NCBI GenBank assembly: GCA_037200845.1
Contig: JBBCGQ010000001.1
Span: forward strand, 806,001-870,000
Source of the DNA: Bauldia sp.
GTDB lineage: Bacteria; Pseudomonadota; Alphaproteobacteria; Rhizobiales; Kaistiaceae
Direction of reading: 5' to 3'
Length of the DNA: 64,000 bases
How positions within the stretch are numbered: position 1 is the stretch's first letter; each line of letters opens with the position of its first letter. Of this stretch, positions 1-8,695 are shown in pieces. The translations under genes and the position numbers were made by a program. The notes under the pieces were generated by a model. The model was not told where the DNA came from. It did not search any database and saw nothing but the letters and a program-made list of their open reading frames with translations.

Positions 1-219
1 CCCTCGCGCGTATGGATCACCGGCCAGCCCGCCTTGCGGAACAGGCGGATGAGACGCCCGACGGTCGGCACGATCGCCTGCAGCCGCATCACGTCGTTGC
101 CGAGCGTCGCGCCGAAGCCGCCCGGCTCGACGAAATCGCGCTGCATGTCGATGACGATCAGCGCCACGCCATCCGGCGGAAAGGAATACGCGAACGGCTT
201 CGCCGCGACCGAAATCATG
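1..219 (-). CDS. Cysteine hydrolase (isochorismatase-like), cut by the left window edge
   Basis: Only the first 73 codons are visible; the gene continues past base 1. They encode the N-terminal strand of the isochorismatase-like cysteine hydrolase fold, with the V-I-D-M-Q-R-D-F motif carrying the catalytic Asp, then E-P-G-G-F-G and a second strand ending V-I-H-T-R-E. The catalytic Lys and Cys lie outside the window. The ATG is at 219. The gene is last in a minus-strand set with a BMP-type ABC importer and a biuret-hydrolase-like gene of the same fold. A role in hydrolysing a ureide, amide or related N compound is inferred from neighbours. Family membership is confident, substrate is not. Confidence 0.8.
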
Positions 220-260
220 ACGTCGCTCTCTCGGCCCTGCCGTGACCGTAGTTGCCGCGG

Positions 261-432
261 TCCTCCCCCGTGAAACGGGGGAGGGGGACCATGCGGAGCA
301 TGGTGGAGGGGGCGGCCCCCTCCGTCGGCGCTGCGCGCCGCCACCTCCCCCGTAAACGGGGGAGGACCGAACCAGCCGTGATCCTCCCCCGTTTACGGGG
401 GAGGGGGACCGCGCGAAGCGCGGTGGAGGGGG
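261..432. repeat. Family A palindromic repeat cluster
   Basis: Three GC-rich hairpin units (CCTCCCCCG/CGGGGGAGG stems) are joined by smaller palindromes ACCATGC-gga-GCATGGT and ACCGCGC-gaa-GCGCGGT. The cluster fills the gap between the ABC ATPase and the hydrolase at the left edge. Related copies are at 2007, 43411 and 44534. Confidence 0.8.
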
Positions 433-444
433 TCGCGCGCCGCA

Positions 445-1989
445 TCAATGCCCCGCCATCGCGCGGCCGATGGACGTGCGGTCGGCATCCGCCGCCGGCA
501 CGATATAGTCGATGCGCCCGCCCGACATCACCGCGATGCGGTCGGCAAGCTCCAGAATCTCGTCGAGGTCCTCGGAGACCAGCAGCACTGCGGCGCCACG
601 GTTGCGCTGCTCCATGATCTGCGACCGGATCTCGGCGACCGACGCGAAATCGAGTCCGAAGCAGGGGTTGGCGACCACCAGCACCTCCACCGGCGACGAC
701 AGCTCGCGCGCCAGCACCGCGCGCTGCACGTTGCCGCCCGAAAGATTCTCCATGAATTCTTCCGTCGACGGCGTCTTGACGCGATAGGCCGTGATCAGTT
801 CGCGCGCCCGCTGCCGCATCGGCCCGGGCGACAGCCACCAGCCGAGCGTCGTGATCGGCGGCTTGTCGAACGTGCGGAACGAGATGTTCTCCGCCACCGT
901 CATGCGAGGCACCGCAGCGTTCCGGAGCGGCTCCTCCTGCAGCGAGAACACCTTGAATTTGTCCATGTGATCGCGGATCGGCTCGAACGGCTGCCCGTCC
1001 ACAAAGATGCGGCCGCTGGTCGGTTCGCGCTGCCCGGACAGCACCTCGATCAGCTGGGATTGCCCATTGCCCGAGACGCCGGCGATGCCGACGATCTCGC
1101 CCTCGTGCACCTTGAGGTTCACTTCCTCGACCGCCGGCAGGCCCTGGTCGTCGTTGGCAAAGATCGCGGCGAGCTCCAGCGTCAGCGGCTGCGGCGTCGG
1201 CATGACTTTGCGCGCCGCGCGTTCGCGGATCTTGGTCTCGCCGATCATCATGCGGCTCATCTCATCGACGGTCGTGTCGGCGACCTTGCCGCCGCCGGTG
1301 TACTTGCCGTGGCGGAGCACGCTGAAATCGTCGGCGAATGCCTTCACCTCGCGGAACTTGTGGCTGATCATCAGGATCGTCAGGTCGCCCGCCTGCGTCA
1401 TGCCGCGCAGGAGTCCCAGCACCTCGTCCGCCTCGCCGGGCGTCAGCACCGACGTCGGCTCGTCGAGGATGAGGAAATGCTGGTCGAGATAAAGCTGCTT
1501 GAGAATTTCGAGCTTCTGCTTCTCGCCCGCCGCCAGCCCCGACACCGGAACGTCGAGCGGCACCTTGAACGGCATACGCTCGAGGAACTCGCCGAGGTCG
1601 CGCTTCTCCTTCCGCCAGTCGATGATCGCCGGCGGATCGGCGCGGCTGATCACGAGATTCTCCGCCGCGGTCAGCGACGGCACCAGCGTGAAGTGCTGGT
1701 AGACCATGCCGATGCCGTGCGCATGCGCGTCGCGCGGATTGCGGATCTCGGCTTCCTTGCCGTCGACCAGCACGGTGCCGCGCGTCGGCTGGTAGAAGCC
1801 CATGATGCACTTGACCAGCGTCGACTTGCCGGCGCCGTTCTCGCCGAGCAGCGCGTGCAGCGTGCCCGAATTGACCTTGATCGAGACGTCGTCGAGCGCC
1901 GTGAGCGAGGCGAAAACCTTGGTCATGCCGACGGTTTCGAGACCGATCGCGCGGCGCGTCACGTGGGCAGCGTCGTATGCAGCGCTCAT
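445..1989 (-). CDS. ABC transporter ATP-binding protein with two nucleotide-binding domains (BMP-linked)
   Basis: A 514-residue tandem ATPase that powers uptake through the two permeases encoded upstream. The N-terminal domain has Walker A G-E-N-G-A-G-K-S, signature-like S-G-L-A-A-G-E and Walker B L-I-L-D-E-P. The C-terminal domain has a degenerate P-loop (A-G-V-S-G-N-G-Q-S), a good L-S-G-G-N signature and an atypical Walker B (V-V-A-N-P). That asymmetry is normal for RbsA/NupA-type ATPases. The ATG at 1989 is chosen because GGAGA lies just upstream; an in-frame upstream ATG falls inside a repeat. The gene is separated from the rest of its operon by repeat A2. Substrate is unknown; biuret, a ureide or a nucleobase would suit the neighbours. 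Confidence 0.9.
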   Translation of the reverse strand: MSAAYDAAHVTRRAIGLETVGMTKVFASLTALDDVSIKVNSGTLHALLGENGAGKSTLVKCIMGFYQPTRGTVLVDGKEAEIRNPRDAHAHGIGMVYQHFTLVPSLTAAENLVISRADPPAIIDWRKEKRDLGEFLERMPFKVPLDVPVSGLAAGEKQKLEILKQLYLDQHFLILDEPTSVLTPGEADEVLGLLRGMTQAGDLTILMISHKFREVKAFADDFSVLRHGKYTGGGKVADTTVDEMSRMMIGETKIRERAARKVMPTPQPLTLELAAIFANDDQGLPAVEEVNLKVHEGEIVGIAGVSGNGQSQLIEVLSGQREPTSGRIFVDGQPFEPIRDHMDKFKVFSLQEEPLRNAAVPRMTVAENISFRTFDKPPITTLGWWLSPGPMRQRARELITAYRVKTPSTEEFMENLSGGNVQRAVLARELSSPVEVLVVANPCFGLDFASVAEIRSQIMEQRNRGAAVLLVSEDLDEILELADRIAVMSGGRIDYIVPAADADRTSIGRAMAGH

Positions 1990-2006
1990 GTTTCGATCTC
2001 CGGCGC

Positions 2007-2138
2007 ACCCCACCCACCGCCCTTCGGGCGGTCCCCCCTCCCCGTGCCGGGGAGGGATTCCGGAGGGGACGCCGCGTACTCCAATCCCTCCCCGGCACGG
2101 GGAGGGGGGACCATGCCGAAGGCATGGTGGGTGGGGAC
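2007..2138. repeat. Family A palindromic repeat
   Basis: Two inverted half-units face each other: ACCGCCC-ttc-GGGCGGT followed by CCCTCCCCG/CGGGGAGGG, and then the mirror order ending in ACCATGCC-gaa-GGCATGGT. It lies between biuH and the ABC ATPase within one transcription unit, so it could act as an mRNA processing or stability element. Confidence 0.8.
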
Positions 2139-2143
2139 CCCCG

Positions 2144-2887
2144 TCATGGCAACGCCTCGATCAATTGTTGTGACGCCGACACGGCGCCGAACACGCCGCC
2201 CTGCATCTTGATCATCTTGATCGCGGCAAGGTGGTTGCCGACGTCGGTCGCCGCGCAGCAATCCTCCAGCAGCAGGCACTCGTAGCCGAGATCGTTGGCG
2301 TCGCGCATCGTCGTGTGCACACAGACGTCGGTGGTCACGCCGGTCAGGATGATGTTGCGGATGCCGGCATTCTTCAGCACCAGCTCGAGGTCGGTGGCGA
2401 CGAACGAGCCCTTGCCCGGCTTGTCGATGATGTTTTCGCCGGGCAGCGGCTTGAGCTCCGGGATGATCTCCCAGCCCGGCTCGCCGCGCACGAGGATGCG
2501 GCCGCACGGCCCCTGATCGCCGATGCCCGCGCCGATGCGCTGCGAGCGCCAGCGCTTGTTGGCGGGCAGGTCGGAGAGGTCCGGCTTGTGGCCCTCGCGC
2601 GTGTGGATAATCTTGTAGCCCTTGGCGCGCATCGCGGAGAGCACGCGCTGGATCGGCTCGATCGGCCGGCGCGTCAGCGAGATGTCGTAGCCCATCGAGT
2701 CGACGTAGCCGCCGGGCGCGCAGAAATCGACCTGCATGTCGATCACGATCAGCGCCGTGTTGCCGACGCGGAGGTCGCCGTCGAACGGCCACGGGTAGGG
2801 GTCTGCCGCGATGGTGCGCCCGCCCGGCACCATCGCCGCGGCGACCCGTTCGTCCAGTGTCGGCAGGGTGGCGCTGCTGGCTGTCAC
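2144..2887 (-). CDS. biuH: Biuret hydrolase-like cysteine hydrolase
   Basis: A 247-residue isochorismatase-fold amidohydrolase. Biuret hydrolase converts biuret to allophanate and ammonia in cyanuric acid and ureide catabolism. Asp50 (V-I-D-M-Q), Lys156 (D-K-P-G-K-G-S-F) and Cys189 (T-T-D-V-C-V) form the expected triad, and Gln229 follows in K-M-Q-G-G-V. All four sit at a constant offset of +14 from Asp36, Lys142, Cys175 and Gln215 of Rhizobium leguminosarum BiuH as I remember them. The N-terminal A-D-P-Y-P-W-P segment and the [14 protein letters not shown] stretch are also BiuH-like. The start is GTG at 2887, with GAGG overlapping the permease stop; the gap to the permease is 7 bp. Fold is near certain; substrate is strongly suggested but untested. 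Confidence 0.82.
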   Translation of the reverse strand: MTASSATLPTLDERVAAAMVPGGRTIAADPYPWPFDGDLRVGNTALIVIDMQVDFCAPGGYVDSMGYDISLTRRPIEPIQRVLSAMRAKGYKIIHTREGHKPDLSDLPANKRWRSQRIGAGIGDQGPCGRILVRGEPGWEIIPELKPLPGENIIDKPGKGSFVATDLELVLKNAGIRNIILTGVTTDVCVHTTMRDANDLGYECLLLEDCCAATDVGNHLAAIKMIKMQGGVFGAVSASQQLIEALP

Positions 2888-2894
2888 GCGCGCC

Positions 2895-3815
2895 TCACTT
2901 GGTGATCGACAGTTCCGCCGGCGCGCCTTTCAGCGAGCGCTTGGGCGAGGACGACGCGATCATGATGAGCAGCGTCAGCACGTAAGGTGCCGCGTTGAAG
3001 AAGTAGTACCCCTGCGTGATGCCGACCGACTGCAGTGCCGGCCCGATGGCGCCGGCCGCGCCGAAAAGCAGCGCCGCGCCGCAGCAGGCAAGCGGGTTCC
3101 AGCGCGCGAAGATGACCAGCGCCACCGCCATCAGGCCCTGGCCCGACGACAGGCCCTCGTTCCAGGCGCCGGGATAATAGAGCGACAGGAACGCGCCGCC
3201 GACACCCGCCGAGAAGCCGCCGATGGTCGTCGCAACGAAGCGCACGAGGTTGACCGAGTAGCCCATCGCCAGCGCCGCCGGCGCGGAGTCGCCGGTCATG
3301 CGCACGATCAGGCCCCACTTCGTGTTGCGAAACGCCCACCACAGCAGGAACGCCAGCGCCACGCCGACGAAGAACAGCGGGTTGATCTGCAGCGCCGAGC
3401 GGACGGCGGGGTTGTCCGACCAGGCGCCGAGCGTCAGCGACGGCAACTGCGGCGCGTGCGGCTGGATGAACGACTTGCCGAGGAAGAATGCCAGGCCCGT
3501 GCCGAACAGCATCATCGCGATGCCGATGGCGATGTCGTTCACCTTCGGCAGCTTGCAGATATAGCCGTGGATCGCGCCGAACGCCGATCCGGCGACGCCG
3601 GCGGCGAGCACGCCCAGCCACGGCGACCCGCTCATGTAGGAGATGGCGTAGCCGGTCATCGCCCCGAAGACGAGCGTGCCTTCCAGCCCGAGGTTGATGC
3701 GCCCGGATTTCTCCGTCAGGCATTCGCCGAGGCTGACGAACAGGAACGGCGTCGACACGCGGATGGCGCCGGCGAACATCGCCAGCAGAACGATGGACAG
3801 GCTGTTGTCGCTCAT
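2895..3815 (-). CDS. ABC transporter permease (BMP-linked, second permease)
   Basis: A 306-residue inner-membrane permease of the BPD_transp_2 (branched-chain/ribose/nucleoside) family with about eight to ten hydrophobic segments. The conserved [10 protein letters not shown] motif near residue 40 is typical of the shorter partner in nucleoside-type BMP importers. It overlaps the upstream permease gene by 4 bp (ATGA) and is followed 7 bp later by biuH, so the enzyme and the importer are translated from one message. It should form a heterodimer with the 3812-4930 product. Confidence 0.92.
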   Translation of the reverse strand: MSDNSLSIVLLAMFAGAIRVSTPFLFVSLGECLTEKSGRINLGLEGTLVFGAMTGYAISYMSGSPWLGVLAAGVAGSAFGAIHGYICKLPKVNDIAIGIAMMLFGTGLAFFLGKSFIQPHAPQLPSLTLGAWSDNPAVRSALQINPLFFVGVALAFLLWWAFRNTKWGLIVRMTGDSAPAALAMGYSVNLVRFVATTIGGFSAGVGGAFLSLYYPGAWNEGLSSGQGLMAVALVIFARWNPLACCGAALLFGAAGAIGPALQSVGITQGYYFFNAAPYVLTLLIMIASSSPKRSLKGAPAELSITK

Positions 3816-4930
3816 CGTCCCCCTGCCTTGCCGGTGAGGCCAAGCCGGCCCTGCAGCGTGTCGGAAACCAGCAGCACCACGAACATCAGGCCCTGCAGCA
3901 CCGCGACGGTGGCGTCAGGCATGCCCATGCGGCGCTGGATCAGGCCGCCGGCAGCGGCGATGCCGCCGAGGAAGATCGAGACCGGAACGATCGCCAGCGG
4001 ATTCTGCTTGGCGAGGAAGGCGACCAGGATGCCGGTGAAGCCGTAGCCTGCCGCGATCGAGGCGTTGGCCTTGCCCTGGATGGCCGCGACCTCGAAATAG
4101 CCGGCGAGGCCGGCCGAGGCGCCGGCGATCGCGCACGACGTGACGATCAGCCGCCCGACCGGCAGGCCCTGTGCCCGCGCCGCGCGCACGTTGCCGCCGG
4201 TGATGCGCGCGGCAAATCCGAATTTGGTTCTGTTCATGAGCACCCACAGGGCAACGGCGAGCACGATGCCGAACGCGAGGCCCCAGTGCACGCCGAGGCC
4301 CGGGATGTCGCCGACCATGTTGGCCTCGCCGATCGCCTTGGTCGACGGCTTGTTCGGGTTCGCCGGGTCGCGCAGCGCGCCCTCGACGAAGAAATTCATG
4401 ATCGCCACGGCGATGTAGTAGAGCAACAGCGACGCGATGGTTTCGTTGACGCCGCGGTAGTAGCGCAGCACGCCGACGAAGCCGATCCAGATCGCGCCCG
4501 CGAGCGCCGCCGAAAGGAACATCGCCGGCATCACGATGAAAGATGACGTCCCCCATCCGATGAACGGGATCGCGACCGCCGCCGCGACGAAGCCGCCGAG
4601 CACCAGCGCGCCTTCCCCGCCGATGATGACCATGCCGAGCCGCGCCGGGACCGCGACGCAGAGCGCCGTGAAGATCAGCGGCGCCGCGCGTACCAGCGTG
4701 TTCTGCCACGAGAACGCCGTGCCGAATCCGCCCTGCCAGAGAAGCGCGAAAAACTGCAGCGGTGACTTGCCGAGGATGAACAGGAAGATGGAGAACAGCG
4801 CCGCTGCAATGAGGATCGCGATCACCGGGATGACCACCGCCTCAAGCGAGCGCCCGAGCCGCCGCGTCCAGTCGCCGCCGACATCGGCCGACGGCGCCAT
4901 TGCTACCTTGGTGTCGGTGGACACTGCCAC
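3812..4930 (-). CDS. ABC transporter permease (BMP-linked, first permease)
   Basis: A 372-residue BPD_transp_2-family permease with a long cytoplasmic N-terminus before the first membrane helix near residue 35. The conserved I-G-G-E-G-A-L-V-L-G-G motif corresponds to the G-L-E-G region of the partner permease. The start is GTG at 4930; an in-frame ATG at 4900 is a possible alternative. It lies 91 bp after the binding-protein gene and overlaps the next permease by 4 bp. With the ATPase at 445-1989 it makes a complete importer. Confidence 0.9.
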   Translation of the reverse strand: MAVSTDTKVAMAPSADVGGDWTRRLGRSLEAVVIPVIAILIAAALFSIFLFILGKSPLQFFALLWQGGFGTAFSWQNTLVRAAPLIFTALCVAVPARLGMVIIGGEGALVLGGFVAAAVAIPFIGWGTSSFIVMPAMFLSAALAGAIWIGFVGVLRYYRGVNETIASLLLYYIAVAIMNFFVEGALRDPANPNKPSTKAIGEANMVGDIPGLGVHWGLAFGIVLAVALWVLMNRTKFGFAARITGGNVRAARAQGLPVGRLIVTSCAIAGASAGLAGYFEVAAIQGKANASIAAGYGFTGILVAFLAKQNPLAIVPVSIFLGGIAAAGGLIQRRMGMPDATVAVLQGLMFVVLLVSDTLQGRLGLTGKAGGR

Positions 4931-5021
4931 GTTTGATCCGAGCCTCGGCTAGTGGAACACCGTAAATCCGCGAGAAACAGAAGCGGCGGCCGCGCTGTTG
5001 CCCGGCCGCCGCGAATTCGTC

Positions 5022-6143
5022 TCAGGTGATCGAGCCGACCACGCCTTCCGCCAGGAAGTTGATCTGGTCGATCCACGGATCGTACGGCGGGTGCTCGGTG
5101 CCGGCGGCGATGACTTCCTTGCCGGTGTTGTCCTTGAGCGGGCCGACGTAATAGGCCTTCTTCGCCTTGAGATCGGCCTTGGCAGCGTCCGCCGCGGCGA
5201 TCGCTTCCGGTGTCGCGCCGGCGCCGTACGGCGTGTTCTGCACGAAGTCGAGATCGTAGCCGCCGGTCACGAAGTTGGGCAGCGTGCCGCCGCCGGCCAG
5301 TGTCTTGGCGTACTGCTCGTAGATCGTGATCCACTTGTACTCGGCGCCGGTGATGAAGCCCTTCGGCGCGAGCGGCGCCTGCGAAGCGTTGTGGCCGAGC
5401 GTCTTCACGCCGCGGCTCTCGGCCGTCTGGATGACGACCTTCGGGCTGTCGACGTGGCAGGTGATGATGTCGCAACCGGCATCGACCAGGGCGTTGGTGG
5501 CTTCCGCCTCGCGCACCGGCAGCGACCAGTCGCCGGTGAAGATCACCTGCACGGTGACGTTCGGGTTGGTCTTCTTGGCGCCGAGCACCAGCGAGTTGAT
5601 ATTGGAGAGCACCGACGAGATCGGCTTGGCGGCGACGAAGCCGATCTTGTTCGACTTGGTCGACAGGCCGCCGGCGACGCCGTTGATGTAGTGGCCCTGG
5701 TCGAGGTAGCCGAAGTAGCTGCCGGCGTTGATCGGGTCCTTGTCCTTGTTCCACAGCGGCGCGGCATGACGGAACTGCACGTCCGGATATTTCTTGGCGA
5801 GGTCCACCATGAACGGCGAGTAGTAGCCGAACGACGTCGCGAAGATCAGGCCGGCGCCGTCGAGCTGGATCATCGACTCCATGGTCTTGGAGACGGCGTC
5901 GGTCTCCGGCACGTTTTCTTCCTCGACGACCTTGACGCCGGGGATCGACTTCAGCGCCTCGGCGGCGACGGCATGCGCCTGGTTCCAGCCGAAGTCGTCG
6001 CGCGGGCCGACGTAGACGATGCCGATGGTGAGGCCCTCGGCGGCGAGCGCCGAGCGGAACGGAAGCGACCCGGCGATGCCCATCGCGCCGAGCGCAGCGC
6101 CGCCTTGCAGAAGCTTGCGGCGGGAGACAATGAACTGAGACAT
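5022..6143 (-). CDS. BMP family ABC transporter substrate-binding protein with Tat signal
   Basis: A 373-residue periplasmic binding protein of the Bmp/Med (PnrA-like) family. The N-terminus has a twin-arginine motif S-R-R-K-L-L followed by a hydrophobic stretch and an A-L-A-A cleavage site near residue 35, suggesting export in folded form. The body shows the family pattern I-G-I-V-Y-V-G-P and D-F-G-W-N-Q. ATG at 6143 is preferred over an upstream in-frame ATG because AGGGGG lies at a good distance and the Tat signal begins there. It heads the importer and biuH operon. Known family ligands are nucleosides, autoinducer-2 and thiamine-like compounds; with biuH downstream a ureide or nucleobase is plausible. 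Confidence 0.9.
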   Translation of the reverse strand: MSQFIVSRRKLLQGGAALGAMGIAGSLPFRSALAAEGLTIGIVYVGPRDDFGWNQAHAVAAEALKSIPGVKVVEEENVPETDAVSKTMESMIQLDGAGLIFATSFGYYSPFMVDLAKKYPDVQFRHAAPLWNKDKDPINAGSYFGYLDQGHYINGVAGGLSTKSNKIGFVAAKPISSVLSNINSLVLGAKKTNPNVTVQVIFTGDWSLPVREAEATNALVDAGCDIITCHVDSPKVVIQTAESRGVKTLGHNASQAPLAPKGFITGAEYKWITIYEQYAKTLAGGGTLPNFVTGGYDLDFVQNTPYGAGATPEAIAAADAAKADLKAKKAYYVGPLKDNTGKEVIAAGTEHPPYDPWIDQINFLAEGVVGSIT

Positions 6144-6382
6144 CTTTGAAAACCCCCTGAGAGAAACGACGCGGGGAGGCGGATACCCGACTCCTTCTTC
6201 TCGTGTCTCTCGCAACCGCCGTGCCAATCGCGCTGCGCTGCAGCGAGCGATGTCGGAGGCTCGGTCGGTAAGGCGTTGATTCACAAAGCGGCAGGCGCGA
6301 TTTCAGCGCTGCGCAAACGGCCCACGGGACGGCGGACTCAAGCCAAAGCCATGGCCGGCAACGCTTTCGCCAACTGGCGGTA

Positions 6383-6392
6383 TTGTATGCAA
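6383..6392. promoter_or_regulatory. Candidate GntR operator upstream of the importer operon
   Basis: TTGTATGCAA is an imperfect palindrome (TTGNATNCAA) like the TTGTATACAA-type sites bound by FadR/VanR-class GntR proteins. It lies just after the gntR stop and 240 bp before the binding-protein start. On the minus strand it contains TACAAT, which could serve as a -10. Prediction only. Confidence 0.4.
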
Positions 6393-6411
6393 CGATGTAA
6401 AATGTGCCGAA

Positions 6412-7113
6412 CTATTGGGCGGTGCCGCCAGGCAGGACAGGCTCGGCGCCCGTCGGCTCGGTCCGGCGGATCACGCCGCCGGCCACCGCATCGACGGCAT
6501 CGCGCACCACGGCGATGTGCGCCCGCATCGCCCGGGCCGCGCCCTCGGCATCGCCGCGCTGGATCGCGGTGACCACCGCCCCATGCTCGGCGTGCGATTT
6601 CGCCAGCCGCCCCAGCGTCTCGAACTGTGCGCGGCGGAAGGGCGCGCAGCGCTTGCGCACCGTCACGGCAAGCTCGGCGAGGAAAGCGTTATGCGCCCCG
6701 CCGTAGATCGCCTCGTGGAAGCGATTGTTGAAGGCGACGTAGTCCTCGCGGCTGCCGGCCGAAACCAGCCGCTCGCTCTCAGCCTGCAGCAGCAGCAGAT
6801 TGCGCCGCTCGTTCGCCGTCATGGCGACTGCCGACCACCGCGCGCACAGCGCCTCGATCTCGGCCATCACGGCGAACATCTCGTCGAGCTGCCGCTCCGA
6901 CAGCGCCGCCACCACCGCGCCCTTCGGCGCCCGCGCCTCGACCAGGCCGATGGCTTCCAGTTGCCGGATCGCCTCGCGGATCGGCGTCCGCGACACGCCG
7001 AACGTCGCCGCGATCACCGTCTCGTCGAGCGCCGCGCCCGGCGCCAGGCGGCCGTGCACGATGTCGTCGGCGATCGCCTGGTGGATCAGCTTGGCCTTGG
7101 TGAGCTTTGCCAT
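6412..7113 (-). CDS. GntR family transcriptional regulator (FCD domain)
   Basis: A 233-residue regulator. Residues 12-65 form the GntR winged helix, with V-S-R-T-P-I-R-E-A-I-R-Q-L in the recognition region. The rest is an all-helical FCD ligand domain with the metal-ligand pattern N-N-R-F-H-E and later S-H-A-E-H. The start ATG at 7113 overlaps the stop of the oxygenase gene by one base, so the two are co-translated. It is followed by a 268-bp gap and then the importer operon, which it probably represses until an inducer binds. The ligand is unknown, perhaps the transported compound or a product. Confidence 0.9.
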   Translation of the reverse strand: MAKLTKAKLIHQAIADDIVHGRLAPGAALDETVIAATFGVSRTPIREAIRQLEAIGLVEARAPKGAVVAALSERQLDEMFAVMAEIEALCARWSAVAMTANERRNLLLLQAESERLVSAGSREDYVAFNNRFHEAIYGGAHNAFLAELAVTVRKRCAPFRRAQFETLGRLAKSHAEHGAVVTAIQRGDAEGAARAMRAHIAVVRDAVDAVAGGVIRRTEPTGAEPVLPGGTAQ

Positions 7114-8045
7114 CAGCCCATCTTACCATAGGTGGCGTCCAGCCGCCCGCGCAGGTAGTCCGCGCCGGTCACCGGCTGGTAGCGCGCCGGCCGCTCGGCC
7201 GAAACGCAGGTCGGCAGGCAGGCAACGACGGCATCCGGGTTGGGATCGAGGAAAAAGGCCACCGAATAGCGCTCGCGGCCGCCGCGATTGACCACGCGGT
7301 GCGGCGTCGAGACATAGACGTCGTTGGTCCACCGCATCAGGCAATCGCCGATGTTGCAGATGAACGCGCCGGGCATGTACGGCGCCGCAATCCATCCGCC
7401 GTCGCGCCGCTTCACCTCGAGCCCGCCGACTTCGTCGGTCAGCAGCAGCGTGATGTCGCCATAGTCAGTGTGCTCGCCGGCGCCGATCTGACCGGCAGCG
7501 GCACCTGCCGGCTGCGGTGGATAGTGCAGCAGCCGCAGCGTCGCCATCGGCTGGTCGAGCTTGTCCTCGAAATAATCCGGCTTGAGCTTCAGGTCGCGCG
7601 CGATGCCCTCGTGCAGGCGCCGCCCTACGCCCCACACCGCATCGAAATACGACAGCATCGTCCCGCGCCAGCCGGGCAGGGCGGGCCACAGGTTGACGCC
7701 GCGGAACGGCTCGCCGCGCACGACGCGCGGATCGTCCGCCGGCAGCTCCAGCCCTACGTTGTAGGCCTCCTTCAGGTCGGGCGCCTTGGTCGGATCGAGA
7801 CTCTCGCCCTTCATGCCGACATAGCCGCGATTGTGCGGCGAGGTGCGGATCGAGACCTCGTCCTTGGTCGCCGCCGGCAGCGCAAAAAACTGTCGCGACC
7901 CGGCAAACACCTCCGCGATCAGCCCCGCGCTGACGCCATGCCCGGTGACATAGAAGAACCCGACCCCTCTCGCCGCCGCGCCGATCGCGGCGGCAAGATC
8001 GGCGGGCTTGGCCGACAGGTCGATGACGGGCAGGGATTCGGTCAC
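7113..8045 (-). CDS. Fe(II)/2-oxoglutarate-dependent oxygenase, isopenicillin N synthase family
   Basis: A 310-residue cytoplasmic oxygenase. A DIOX_N-like N-terminal domain (P-V-I-D-L-S onward, with G-F-F-Y-V-T-G-H-G-V) is followed by the jelly-roll core. The iron ligands are in H-T-D-Y-G-D and T-P-H-R-V-V; the 2-oxoglutarate-binding R-x-S is R-Y-S-V-A-F-F. GTG at 8045 is preferred because GGAGA sits 8 bases upstream. The gene is coupled to the GntR regulator by a 1-bp overlap, so it probably acts on the imported compound, for example by hydroxylating a purine or pyrimidine base. No specific substrate can be read from sequence. Confidence 0.88.
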   Translation of the reverse strand: MTESLPVIDLSAKPADLAAAIGAAARGVGFFYVTGHGVSAGLIAEVFAGSRQFFALPAATKDEVSIRTSPHNRGYVGMKGESLDPTKAPDLKEAYNVGLELPADDPRVVRGEPFRGVNLWPALPGWRGTMLSYFDAVWGVGRRLHEGIARDLKLKPDYFEDKLDQPMATLRLLHYPPQPAGAAAGQIGAGEHTDYGDITLLLTDEVGGLEVKRRDGGWIAAPYMPGAFICNIGDCLMRWTNDVYVSTPHRVVNRGGRERYSVAFFLDPNPDAVVACLPTCVSAERPARYQPVTGADYLRGRLDATYGKMG

Positions 8046-8139
8046 GCGAGATTCTCCGTTCCGACAACCCCGAGCAAATTGCGCGCCATCTACCCGCACT
8101 CCCTCGTCACTTCGGCCATAGCCCGGTGACCGAGGGAAG

Positions 8140-8637
8140 CTAGCCGCGGGCGAACACAATCGCCGTATGCGTCACATGAAAGACGAGGAACACCGCCGAA
8201 AGCGCCAGATACATCCAGTACCGATAGGGAATCCTCGCAACGAACAGCCGCCCGCCGACCAGCCCGATCCCGCCAAGCCACAGCGCCGGCGTATAGGCCG
8301 GCGCAAGCTGCCCTGCCGCGCTCAGGCTCCAGCCGCTGTCCGGGCAAGCGATCAGCGCCACCCATGCCGCGAGATAGACCGCGATGCCGGCGAGGTAGAG
8401 CGCCAGCCCGGCGCGCTGCCGCGCCGAGACGACATCGAGCGGCATCAGCACGGGCAGCACCAGCACGACGGTGCGGAATATATTCTCCGGCACGCCGACG
8501 AACGCCGGAATGTCGCGCCAGAAATTCTCCATCTGGAACTGCGCCGGCAGCCGCCCGGTGAACAGCAGATCGAACGCCAGCACCGGCACGATCAGCCAGA
8601 AGCAGTTGCGGAGGTACATCGCGGCGCGACCGAGCAT
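8140..8637 (-). CDS. Conserved hypothetical membrane protein
   Basis: A 165-residue protein with about five hydrophobic segments: near residues 12-27, 52-70, 76-98, 115-132 and 138-160. I do not recognise a family. It contains one periplasmic-looking loop with a single Cys, and no enzyme motif. It lies between the oxygenase-regulator pair and glgX on the same strand, 58 bp after glgX, so it might be read through from the glycogen operon. The start is not certain; ATG at 8637 is used, with an in-frame ATG at 8619. It could be a small inner-membrane scaffold or transporter subunit. Confidence 0.7.
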   Translation of the reverse strand: MLGRAAMYLRNCFWLIVPVLAFDLLFTGRLPAQFQMENFWRDIPAFVGVPENIFRTVVLVLPVLMPLDVVSARQRAGLALYLAGIAVYLAAWVALIACPDSGWSLSAAGQLAPAYTPALWLGGIGLVGGRLFVARIPYRYWMYLALSAVFLVFHVTHTAIVFARG

Positions 8638-8695
8638 CGCCGCTGTCTACTGCCTCGCGGCCGCGCGTCGCTTGATCTGCCGCAACACCGCGGCC

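Noticed and set aside
6144-6284. N-terminal extension of the Tat-exported binding protein
   Set aside because: It would place the twin-arginine signal 47 residues inside the protein; ATG 6143 has a proper Shine-Dalgarno.
8046-8159. N-terminal extension of the 2OG oxygenase
   Set aside because: The added 38 residues show no fold character, and GTG 8045 has GGAGA at correct spacing.
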